Positions 23,425-29,812 of a stretch of DNA of 29,812 bases are shown in pieces. The DNA comes from CAZIPZ01 sp964541075 (GTDB lineage: Bacteria > Acidobacteriota > Terriglobia > 20CM-2-55-15). Numbering within the stretch: position 1 is the stretch's first letter; each line of letters starts with the position of its first letter. The stretch covers positions 1-29,812 of the forward strand of contig CAZIPZ010000018.1 in NCBI GenBank assembly GCA_964541075.1, read 5' to 3'. The notes under the pieces are model-generated. The model searched no databases and had not been told where the DNA came from. It was given only the letters and a program-made list of their open reading frames with translations. Made by a program: the position numbers and the translations under genes.

Positions 23425-24275
23425 TCTTTAAAAGACTCCTCGGTCATCTTGTCGCCCCGATATATCCGGACTACGCGCGGTTCGTTCTCAATCATGCCGG
23501 GCTTTGCTGTCGACGACCCAGGCCGAACGACAGGCGTTGCAACTCGCGTTCCCCCTGAGCCAGGTCTGCGCGGCTCCTCAATTCCAAGGTCGACGGACTG
23601 CACGGGCGCTGACTGTGCGATCACGTCGTCCAGCGCATTGCGCAATACCAGTTGGATCCGGCCGCGCTGGGCCGCCAAGACCAGCTTCTCGGCTTGTTCT
23701 TGGGTGACGAGCAGGGTGGCCACCGTCGGCCTCGACGTGTCGCGCGGATCGATCCTTGCCGCGGGATCGAGTTGCCTTCCGTAAGCGAGCACTTTGACAT
23801 TCTGGAGGATTGTTGTCGTTGCCGCGTCACCGTTTGAAAAAAGTCGCGTGAAAAGTACGTCCACTCGCGTCCCTGGCTGAACAAATCCAGACACGCCCGA
23901 AATCTCGTTAACCTGGACGGAAATGGCTCGCGCGCCCGGCTCAATTAGCGCCACAAGACCTTCGCCGCTTCCTTGGGTGGCAAGCCTCCCCTCCAATACC
24001 ATTTCGCCTGCGGCGATTGGGGCGGTCGTCGCTCGGCCCACAACATCGTCAACCTTCAAGAATGCACCCTTTGGCAGGTCATTGCGATCCAACCGAATTG
24101 TCTTCACATCGGCGGCAAGGATGCGTTTGCCGACCGGCAGATCTTGGGACGCGGCGACAATTGCTACAGTGTCGCGAGACTCTGGCGCGCTGCTTTGCCG
24201 ATAGATCCACCAACTCAGTATCAAAGCTGACAGCCACGCGATTCCAAATGCGAGTAGCACCCGATGACGTTGCAT
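23421..24275 (-). CDS. cpaB: Tad pilus periplasmic protein CpaB/RcpC
   Basis: 284 residues. The N-terminal helix (about 6-24) is followed by a SAF domain (about 37-100; DLPVGKRILAADVKTIRLDR, GEMVLEGRLA) and the CpaB core with GARAISVQVNEISGVSGFVQ and PGTRVDVLFT. A Pro/Gly/Arg-rich linker runs near the C-terminus. CpaB proteins sit in the periplasm and work with the CpaC secretin. It starts shortly after cpaA and overlaps cpaC. Confidence 0.93.
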   Translation of the reverse strand: MQRHRVLLAFGIAWLSALILSWWIYRQSSAPESRDTVAIVAASQDLPVGKRILAADVKTIRLDRNDLPKGAFLKVDDVVGRATTAPIAAGEMVLEGRLATQGSGEGLVALIEPGARAISVQVNEISGVSGFVQPGTRVDVLFTRLFSNGDAATTTILQNVKVLAYGRQLDPAARIDPRDTSRPTVATLLVTQEQAEKLVLAAQRGRIQLVLRNALDDVIAQSAPVQSVDLGIEEPRRPGSGGTRVATPVVRPGSSTAKPGMIENEPRVVRIYRGDKMTEESFKE

Positions 24276-24280
24276 TGTCT

Positions 24281-24802
24281 TTAAGAGGCGACCAGGAGTG
24301 ACAGCAGGGCTCCTCCCGCGATCACTGCACCATACGGCAGACGCAGCGCGTCAGGTGGAGCGGCGATACTCGTTCGTCGCACCTCGCGCCAGTTCAACCC
24401 TCCAAATCCTGCCAACAATTCTCTGGTTCGTTCGAGCGTTTGCTCCAATCGACCGCGTGACAAGGAAATGACGATTGCTGCAATTCCTCCGAGCAAACCT
24501 GTGCATATGAAGATCACCACAAGCATCCGAGGACCTGCGAAGGCGCCGACGGCGGCAAACAATTTCACGTCCCCTGCACCCATTCCGCCTGCGATGTATA
24601 AGAACATGAAAGCTATGAATCCAAGAGCCGCACCGGATAGGGAAAGAACGGCGCCTTCCACGCCTCCGTACCAAATCTGCAACGCAATTCCCAGCGCTGC
24701 ACCCGGAGCGGTAAGCCAATTTGGAATTCGTCTTGTTCGCAGGTCGCTGAACGCTGCAGCGATGACCAGTATAATGAGCACGATTTTGAGGGCCGCCGGC
24801 AT
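24281..24802 (-). CDS. cpaA: Prepilin peptidase CpaA/TadV (A24 family)
   Basis: 173 residues from ATG 24802, chosen over a longer frame because it begins two bases after the TAA of the upstream gene and directly before the first membrane helix. The two catalytic aspartates are present: Asp20 in SDLRTRRIPNW and Asp78 in GGMGAGDVKL. The protein is almost wholly membrane-spanning, in the short TadV form without an N-methylase domain. It should cut the Flp pilin and the TadE/TadG pseudopilins of the same operon. cpaB follows 5 bases later. Confidence 0.94.
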   Translation of the reverse strand: MPAALKIVLIILVIAAAFSDLRTRRIPNWLTAPGAALGIALQIWYGGVEGAVLSLSGAALGFIAFMFLYIAGGMGAGDVKLFAAVGAFAGPRMLVVIFICTGLLGGIAAIVISLSRGRLEQTLERTRELLAGFGGLNWREVRRTSIAAPPDALRLPYGAVIAGGALLSLLVAS

Positions 24803-24804
24803 GG

Positions 24805-26349
24805 TTAACCAAGTCTCTTGAAAACGGCCGCCACCGAATCCGTGTGCACCCGTTTCCACTCCGGGTTCAATTGCAGAGCTGAGGCCAAGGCGTTATCCGC
24901 CGGAACAAGGACAAACCGGATGTCGTAATGCCGGAGGATGGCATCCCACCCAGGCTTAACCTCAACGACCTGAGCGTAGGTTTCCAAAATATTTTGGCCG
25001 TAAAAATCACTGCGTCCATCCAAAAATACCTTCGTGCGCCCGCCGAACCGGTAAATGAGATACCCTCCCCATTGATCTTTCGCAAATACTCGTTCGGCGC
25101 CGAGTTCTCGCTCGAGAAACGTCGCTGCGCGAACAGGAAACTTAGCGGAATCAAAACTGACGCCGCCCTTGGCAGCCAAGCTGCCGAGCCCAATAGTCGC
25201 GCCCAGAAGCACGAGCACAAACGGCGCGACGCCTGGCACCCTCCGATCGATCGCGCGAAGCCGCTCTCCATAGTCCATGAACGACCGCAGTCCCGGCCAG
25301 GCTCGCGCCTCTGCGGTAAGGGCGGCGACAGACAGCGGCAGCAGCATTACCGCCGCGGTGGGCAGGTGCCGCGCGGAATACAAAGATATGTGGAGCAATC
25401 CAAGCGCTAGCAATGCCGGGCCGAATGCCCTCTGCCGCAGCAGCGCCACGAGGCCGAGCACCGCAACCAACATGAACAACTCGACGTACAGGGCGCCAGC
25501 CGAATGAAAGCTGAAGCTTCGGAATTCTGCGATGTGATCCATCAAATAGGCGTTGTTTAGATATGCGAAAACGTGTTCGTGCAGACGCCACCCATAAGGA
25601 TTGACGAACGTTGCCAGCAGCGAAGCCAATGAGGCGGCGAAAAACCGGATTCTTGCACTCCGGCGGCGATGGCCTTCAAAACATTCACCAATCCCATACA
25701 AAAACAAAAGAAGGGGGCCGAGCAAGAAACTGCCATGAAGATTCGCCCACAACAGCGCCAAGACCGGCAAGAGACAGAGAGTTCTGCCCGGACCCCGGCG
25801 GTCATACTCCGCGATAGAAAGAAAGAGAACTCCGATGAGCCAGGAAAAAACATGAGGGCGCGCCAGCCAGTGAATGCTTGTTGCGCCCAGCAAAAGAACT
25901 GTGGCGCCTGCAGTGAAGAATAAGTTTCCACCCAATGAAAGAGCGAGCCGGGCCGATGCCCATGCAGTTAGGGCGATGGTGATGGCGGAGACGAATGCGA
26001 CTCCGGCCAAGCCATAGGATTGGTGAACTAGACCCAGCGCCGCGTCCGCCAGCCATTCCCATGCGAACCATTCATCACCGATCTTCGTATAGGACCAATG
26101 ATCCGCCGACGGAATCTCACCCGTGGCAAGCATTGTTGCACCGTTCAAGACATGCCAGCCGGTGTCGCTGTCTCGAAACAAACCTTGTGCACCCTGAGAC
26201 AGAAACAGGACCTGCAACAAAGCGACTGCGAAAACGACAACTCCAAAGTTCGGCAGTATCCACAACGCAGGGAAAGACGCTTTGGCGGCGCCAGTCTTCG
26301 GCTGGGACGCCGACTCGAGCATTGAGATTGCTGATGGGTAATCGCTCAT
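24805..26349 (-). CDS. Multi-spanning membrane protein, GT-C glycosyltransferase-like
   Basis: 514 residues with about ten membrane helices, then a soluble C-terminal domain of about 110 residues (WGGYLIYRFGGRTKVFLDGR, YDIRFVLVPADN). The first exported loop carries the acidic motif LFRDSDTGWHVLNG (57-70) and DEWFAWEWL, the layout of GT-C transferases such as PMT-type proteins, where an acidic residue in this loop is catalytic and the sugar comes from a lipid carrier. The family is uncharacterised to my knowledge. It sits inside the Tad operon between the pilin and the prepilin peptidase, so pilin glycosylation is a reasonable but unproven guess; an unrelated role in envelope sugar transfer is possible. 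Confidence 0.65.
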   Translation of the reverse strand: MSDYPSAISMLESASQPKTGAAKASFPALWILPNFGVVVFAVALLQVLFLSQGAQGLFRDSDTGWHVLNGATMLATGEIPSADHWSYTKIGDEWFAWEWLADAALGLVHQSYGLAGVAFVSAITIALTAWASARLALSLGGNLFFTAGATVLLLGATSIHWLARPHVFSWLIGVLFLSIAEYDRRGPGRTLCLLPVLALLWANLHGSFLLGPLLLFLYGIGECFEGHRRRSARIRFFAASLASLLATFVNPYGWRLHEHVFAYLNNAYLMDHIAEFRSFSFHSAGALYVELFMLVAVLGLVALLRQRAFGPALLALGLLHISLYSARHLPTAAVMLLPLSVAALTAEARAWPGLRSFMDYGERLRAIDRRVPGVAPFVLVLLGATIGLGSLAAKGGVSFDSAKFPVRAATFLERELGAERVFAKDQWGGYLIYRFGGRTKVFLDGRSDFYGQNILETYAQVVEVKPGWDAILRHYDIRFVLVPADNALASALQLNPEWKRVHTDSVAAVFKRLG

Positions 26350-26392
26350 ACCGCCACAGTGGACACGCGTACGCGCCCACCGTCCTTCGCAT

Positions 26393-26566
26393 CTAGCTCG
26401 TAAGCGCCAGAGCAGCTGAAATACTTTCGTACAAGCTGTTGAGCGCGGTAACTACGCCGCGGACCGCCGCAATCATACCCAGCGCGATTGCCGCAACGAT
26501 CAACGCATACTCAACCAGGTCCTGGCCCTCTGTCTCTTTCCAAAAACGAATCCAGAATGTTTTCAT
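26393..26566 (-). CDS. flp: Flp-family type IVb pilin
   Basis: 57 residues: MKTFWIRFWKETEG then QDLVEYALIVAAIALG. Cleavage after Gly14 gives a mature pilin with Glu at +5 and Tyr at +6, the Flp signature, and a hydrophobic helix to about residue 40. The mature length, 43 residues, fits Flp pilins. A GAGGA site lies 6 bases before the ATG, which overlaps the stop of the TPR gene (ATGA), so pilin translation appears coupled to tadD. It is below the length limit of many gene finders. This is the only Flp pilin copy in the window. Confidence 0.95.
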   Translation of the reverse strand: MKTFWIRFWKETEGQDLVEYALIVAAIALGMIAAVRGVVTALNSLYESISAALALTS

Positions 26567-27627
26567 TTTGTATCCTCGCGAACCTTTAATACGCCGTCTT
26601 TCACCTTTGCTGCCGGATCGGAGTCGAGAGGCGGCGCGCCTCCGGCCGTGGCGAGCACTCCATCAGACTTTTGCGGAGCGCCGTCTGACGTTGATGCCTC
26701 GGACCGGTCACGAATGCGCTCCTGCACCAGCCTGAAATTCGCGAGCGCGGGAGCAAAGTAGCGTCGAATCGTAAGAGCCTTCACGAGCTCTTGGCGACTT
26801 TCTTCATATTTACCGATTTCAAGCAGGACGACCGCCAGATTGTTGTGCGCGGTCGCGGCGTCCGATGAGAGTCGAAACTGTTCAAATGCCTCCTGGACTC
26901 TTCCGGTCCGCGCTAGAAGGACGCCCAAATTGTTTCGACTGGTCTGAGATCTCGGATTCAGCTCGAGCGCATTGCGCAATTCAGTTTCCGCCGCTTCGTA
27001 CTTGTTCTGCAGGAGCAGGTTGTATCCGAGATTGTTCTTCAATGAATCCGATGCGCCGTTTTGAGCAACGCCTTCCCGCAGCGCTCTCTCGCCAGCAACC
27101 AGATCCCCGACTGCGTCGTATAGCAAACCCAACTCGTTCCAGAAGGCGACCGATCGAAACTCATTCGGAGATTCTTCCAAAAACGGCAAAGCCGCGTTGG
27201 CGCGGCCGCCGGCTCTTCCGCAGCGCGCAAGTCCAAGCAAGGCCGAATCGGTCAGCCGTCGCGAATCTGCGATCTTCGAGTCTTTTGTCAACCTCAGAAC
27301 TTCAACGTATTGGTCGAAAGCGTCATCGAAAAGGTTGTATGTTTCGTAGATCCCAGCCAGCTCGGATCGAGCGATAGAATCTGCGGGATTGAGCGTCAAG
27401 CGCTTTTGAAGCGCTTGAACGCGGCGGTCGTCCGTCAGCGGGTTGAACGCTCCGTGCGTTTGTTGCTCGAAGATGCTTCTCAACAACTCGTCGGGTGACG
27501 AGCGCCTAACAGAAGGGACGTTCGGCAAGCCGAGGCCGTCGCTGATGGTCCTGCGCACGCAACCTGCTGCCAAAAGCACAGCGCTCAACGCAACGACTGC
27601 GCACTTGTTGGCGCGAATCTGGGTCAT
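26563..27627 (-). CDS. tadD: TPR-repeat lipoprotein TadD
   Basis: 354 residues. A lipoprotein signal ends at LLAAGC (Cys23). After a linker, a run of tetratricopeptide repeats spans about 80-300, including NNLGYNLLLQNKYEAAETEL and NNLGVLLARTGRVQEAFEQF. A charged Ser/Asp/Lys tail follows. TadD lipoproteins are needed for Tad pilus assembly, probably as a pilotin-like helper of the secretin. Translation is coupled on both sides: TAATG overlap with the DUF192 gene upstream and ATGA overlap with flp downstream. Confidence 0.88.
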   Translation of the reverse strand: MTQIRANKCAVVALSAVLLAAGCVRRTISDGLGLPNVPSVRRSSPDELLRSIFEQQTHGAFNPLTDDRRVQALQKRLTLNPADSIARSELAGIYETYNLFDDAFDQYVEVLRLTKDSKIADSRRLTDSALLGLARCGRAGGRANAALPFLEESPNEFRSVAFWNELGLLYDAVGDLVAGERALREGVAQNGASDSLKNNLGYNLLLQNKYEAAETELRNALELNPRSQTSRNNLGVLLARTGRVQEAFEQFRLSSDAATAHNNLAVVLLEIGKYEESRQELVKALTIRRYFAPALANFRLVQERIRDRSEASTSDGAPQKSDGVLATAGGAPPLDSDPAAKVKDGVLKVREDTK

Positions 27628-28064
27628 TATGTAGCCCTCGCTGGAACGCTTTCAGGTTTTCTCGGGAACGCGACCAAGGATTCGCCTTCCCCCTGTTCAT
27701 TCCAGGGAGAAAAGTGCAACTCATCGCCCACGGTCGTTTCGGTGGCGGCAAGAAATCCGGAAGGGAGTTCCAATACGCTTCGCGCGCTCCAGACAAACCG
27801 CGTCAATCGATATGGCGGGAGAGCGTGGTACATGCGCACCACACAAAGCCGTCGGTCGAGAAAGGCGACGTCGATTGAAAAACACATCCCTATCGTGTGA
27901 ATCGCCTTAGTCGGATAAATCCACAATCCTTCCCCATCTCCGAGAGATCTGCGCGTGAGTAGACCCACTCGGCGGGCATGCGGCGTATCCGCCAATTGCA
28001 CTTTGGTTGCGAGGATTCCCCCGCGCGTGCGGTTATGAACGACGAACGACACTGGCGATTCCAT
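27627..28064 (-). CDS. DUF192 family protein
   Basis: 145 residues matching DUF192: RRVGLLTRRSLGDGEGLWIY (31-50), IHTIGMCFSIDVAFLDRRLCVV (about 55-76) and ARSVLELPSGFLAAT (about 93-107). The fold is a small beta-barrel; its biochemical role is not established. There is no signal peptide here, unlike many family members. As the first gene of the Tad operon, ending in a TAATG overlap with tadD, it is likely to be expressed with the pilus genes. No good ribosome site precedes its ATG. Confidence 0.85.
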   Translation of the reverse strand: MESPVSFVVHNRTRGGILATKVQLADTPHARRVGLLTRRSLGDGEGLWIYPTKAIHTIGMCFSIDVAFLDRRLCVVRMYHALPPYRLTRFVWSARSVLELPSGFLAATETTVGDELHFSPWNEQGEGESLVAFPRKPESVPARAT

Positions 28065-28096
28065 TGGGTCGAATTACGGTTACAAGTCGCGCCGAT

Positions 28097-28102
28097 CTTA
28101 TA
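28097..28102 (-). promoter_or_regulatory. Possible -10 box of the Tad operon promoter
   Basis: TATAAG on the minus strand, 33 bases before the DUF192 start, is the best -10 match in the gap. The -35 at 16-17 bases (GTTACG/CGTTAC) is poor, so an activator or another sigma factor may be involved. A GCGTAA/TTACGC inverted pair (28118-28123 and 28157-28162) lies between this and the divergent promoter. Confidence 0.25.
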
Positions 28103-28155
28103 TCCAAATAGTTAGTCGCGTAACGTAAAAATGTGTAAAAGGAACTGCACACAAC

Positions 28156-28184
28156 TTTACGCACAAGAAGTGTTGGCGTATATT
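28156..28184 (+). promoter_or_regulatory. Candidate promoter for the plus-strand propeller gene
   Basis: TTTACG (28156-28161), a 17-base spacer, then TATATT (28179-28184): four and five consensus matches. The transcript would carry a leader of about 130 bases before ATG 28322. It is divergent from, and within about 60 bases of, the likely Tad operon promoter, so both could respond to one regulator. Confidence 0.35.
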
Positions 28185-28321
28185 TCCGACCGGTGCTGAC
28201 CCACAACGCAAAAAGAAATCCTATCCGCTGTGCTGGCGCAGGCTCGAACCAGGGGCTGGACATTCGTCCCGAATGCAGAAGTCGTTCCTGATGTGAGCAC
28301 GGAGACTGGATCCGAACAGGC

Positions 28322-29812
28322 ATGACATCTTTTTTTCGCCGGTGCTTGAGCGTCGGCGTGGTTTCGTTGTTTTTCTGCGCAACCCTTCTGGGCGCGACGA
28401 TCGGGAGTGTTGTTCCGGTCGTAGGCCAGGTGTCAGATCTGGTTTACGACGCGCAGCGCAATCTCGTTTATCTGGCCAACGCTCCCCGCAATGAAATCGA
28501 CATTTACTCTGTTGATGCAGGGCGCCTGACGGGAGCCATCCTGACCGGACTTCAACCCGCAAGCCTCGCCCTCAGTCCGGACGGCAGTACGTTGTACTGC
28601 GCCAACATCGGGTCTTTTACGGTGAGCGCAGTCAATCTGGATTCGCGACGTGTGGTCGGCGACTACTTTATTGGGTCTCGTCCCGATTCCATCGCCGTCG
28701 GGAGCGATGGGCATGTCGTTATACTGGGCACTGCAGGGCTTCTTCGGCTTGATCCAAGCACAGGGCAAGTATTCACAATCGCCATATCGCCCCCGCCCAC
28801 GCCTTTGGCCGGCCTTCCGAACATTCCCGCCAGCCCGACTCCTGCTGGTTTTCTCGCAGGGCTGCGGGTCACCGCGAACGGGAATCTGATCATAGGACTT
28901 TCGACCAATCGACTTTTCGTATACGAGGTCGCTTCAGGAACAGTCTTGCGCAGCCGTAATGTAACGGGATTGCGGGCCACCCTTTCGGCGTCTACAGATG
29001 GCTCCAGGTTTATGGCCGGGCCATTCTTATTCGATACAGAAACGCTGACCATCATCGGACGCACGGGAACAGTCGCCGCAACGCTTACTGGAGGAAGCGC
29101 CTTTTCAGTGGATGGAAACGCGGTGTACGCCACGTTTTCCACACAGCCGCCCATCAATCCCCTGAACACGAACAATCCTCAGAATCAGGGCGGAGCAACG
29201 ATTCCCGGCGCTGTTCCTGGTCAAACCCCTCCGCCTGCTCAATCGGTGCTGCAAGTGTTACGCGCATCCAGTCTGACTCCCGAACTTGGATTGCGGATTC
29301 CCGAACCAATCACGTCGAAAATCATTGCGTCTCCGGACGGGCAACACCTCTTCGCAAACTCCACATCGGGCCTGCTCGCCATTCCGATAGGAGACCTGAA
29401 CAGCCTTCCAATCCTGGACGTCAGCGCATCGAATGTTGTGCTCTCGGTGGACATGTGCAATCGGACGGTCGCGACTACAACCGTTCAGGTGCGCAACGCA
29501 GGAGGAGGGCGCATGACGTATGCGGCTACGGTCAGCAATCTTGCGGCGCCGGTAATCTTAAGCCAGCGGTCTGGAGTCGCCCCGGCAAACCTGAGCATCA
29601 GTTTTGACCCCCGCAGCATAACGACGAGGGGAACGCTTCAATATGCCGTGGTGCTGGTTTCACCCGAAGCCGTCAATGTCGAACCTGCAATTTTGGTAAA
29701 TCTCAACTTCAGGGATGTGACGGATCGAGGCTCGATTGTCCCTTTTTCCGGCGTGGGTGTCGATCTGCAGATGGATGCTCCGCGGCGGCGGCTCTACATC
29801 GCCAACTACACC
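28322..29812 (+). CDS. Secreted beta-propeller/Ig-like surface protein, C-terminus beyond window
   Basis: Open from ATG 28322 to the window end, 497 codons with no stop. An N-terminal signal (SFFRRCLSVGVVSLFFCATL) precedes a run of about 40-residue propeller-type repeats: DLVYDAQRNLVYLANAPRNE, LALSPDGSTLYCAN, IAVGSDGHVVILG, IIASPDGQHLFANS. After a Pro/Asn/Gln-rich loop (about 283-310) comes an Ig-like segment (about 370-480) with TTVQVRNAGGGRMTYAATV, then MDAPRRRLYIANY, which starts a second propeller. Propeller plus Ig-like architecture of this kind is common in acidobacterial secreted proteins; it suggests a binding or surface role, not a specific enzyme. It is divergent from the Tad operon and separated by 257 bases. 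A T7 run lies in codons 3-5. Confidence 0.75.
   Translation, partial: MTSFFRRCLSVGVVSLFFCATLLGATIGSVVPVVGQVSDLVYDAQRNLVYLANAPRNEIDIYSVDAGRLTGAILTGLQPASLALSPDGSTLYCANIGSFTVSAVNLDSRRVVGDYFIGSRPDSIAVGSDGHVVILGTAGLLRLDPSTGQVFTIAISPPPTPLAGLPNIPASPTPAGFLAGLRVTANGNLIIGLSTNRLFVYEVASGTVLRSRNVTGLRATLSASTDGSRFMAGPFLFDTETLTIIGRTGTVAATLTGGSAFSVDGNAVYATFSTQPPINPLNTNNPQNQGGATIPGAVPGQTPPPAQSVLQVLRASSLTPELGLRIPEPITSKIIASPDGQHLFANSTSGLLAIPIGDLNSLPILDVSASNVVLSVDMCNRTVATTTVQVRNAGGGRMTYAATVSNLAAPVILSQRSGVAPANLSISFDPRSITTRGTLQYAVVLVSPEAVNVEPAILVNLNFRDVTDRGSIVPFSGVGVDLQMDAPRRRLYIANYT

Noticed and set aside
22852..23784. 310-codon plus-strand open frame opposite cpaC/cpaB
   Set aside because: Antisense to the secretin and CpaB; the translation is rich in Arg, His and Ser without any recognisable motif, typical of a shadow frame.

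Overview
The window looks like part of an Acidobacteriota chromosome, most likely a Bryobacterales/Solibacter-type lineage. The grounds are moderate GC, a large secreted beta-propeller protein of a style common in that group, and a small secreted protein whose C-terminal motif I remember from acidobacterial genomes. This is pattern recognition, not a database result. I see no tRNA, rRNA, IS element, phage gene or CRISPR array. Almost every gene is on the minus strand, so the layout is given here from left to right but transcription mostly runs right to left.

Region 1 (1-7327) is a type VI secretion operon read as tssJ-tssK-tssL-tssM-tssA. It encodes the outer-membrane lipoprotein, baseplate connector, two inner-membrane proteins and the start of TssA, which is cut by the window edge. 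The missing sheath, tube, spike and ClpV genes must lie elsewhere. A plausible sigma70-type promoter with a downstream pair of TTGCAA sites precedes tssJ.

Region 2 (7405-11196) is a three-gene operon of a stand-alone von Willebrand A protein, a PP2C phosphatase and a membrane-anchored protein kinase with a helix-hairpin-helix domain. It resembles the E. coli YegL/YegK/YegI set and the wider TerY-P type triads. Its position just upstream of the T6SS suggests a phosphorylation switch for secretion, like the PpkA/PppA switch but built from different kinase and VWA parts. The kinase gene holds a 10-N assembly gap.

Region 3 (11497-13956) is a small minus-strand operon of envelope proteins: an N-terminally anchored coiled-coil protein, an outer-membrane-barrel-like protein whose signal peptide and body are in different frames (a frameshift near 12975-12990), and a secreted Gly/Asn-rich protein. 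It ends in a strong stem-loop. A divergent plus-strand gene of unknown function (14200-14802) follows.

Region 4 (14956-28064) is a nearly complete Tad/Flp pilus operon. In transcription order it reads DUF192 gene, tadD, flp, GT-C-like membrane protein, cpaA/tadV, cpaB/rcpC, cpaC/rcpA, tadG, two tadE-like genes, cpaE/tadZ, cpaF/tadA, tadB, tadC and a 50-residue membrane protein. The flp pilin and the terminal microprotein are both under 60 codons. tadG carries a G10 and a T9 run in its coding strand, a possible slippage switch. Many junctions are start/stop overlaps or gaps of a few bases, so the locus is probably one translationally coupled transcript.

Region 5 (28322 to the end) is a divergent secreted propeller/Ig-like protein, cut by the right edge.
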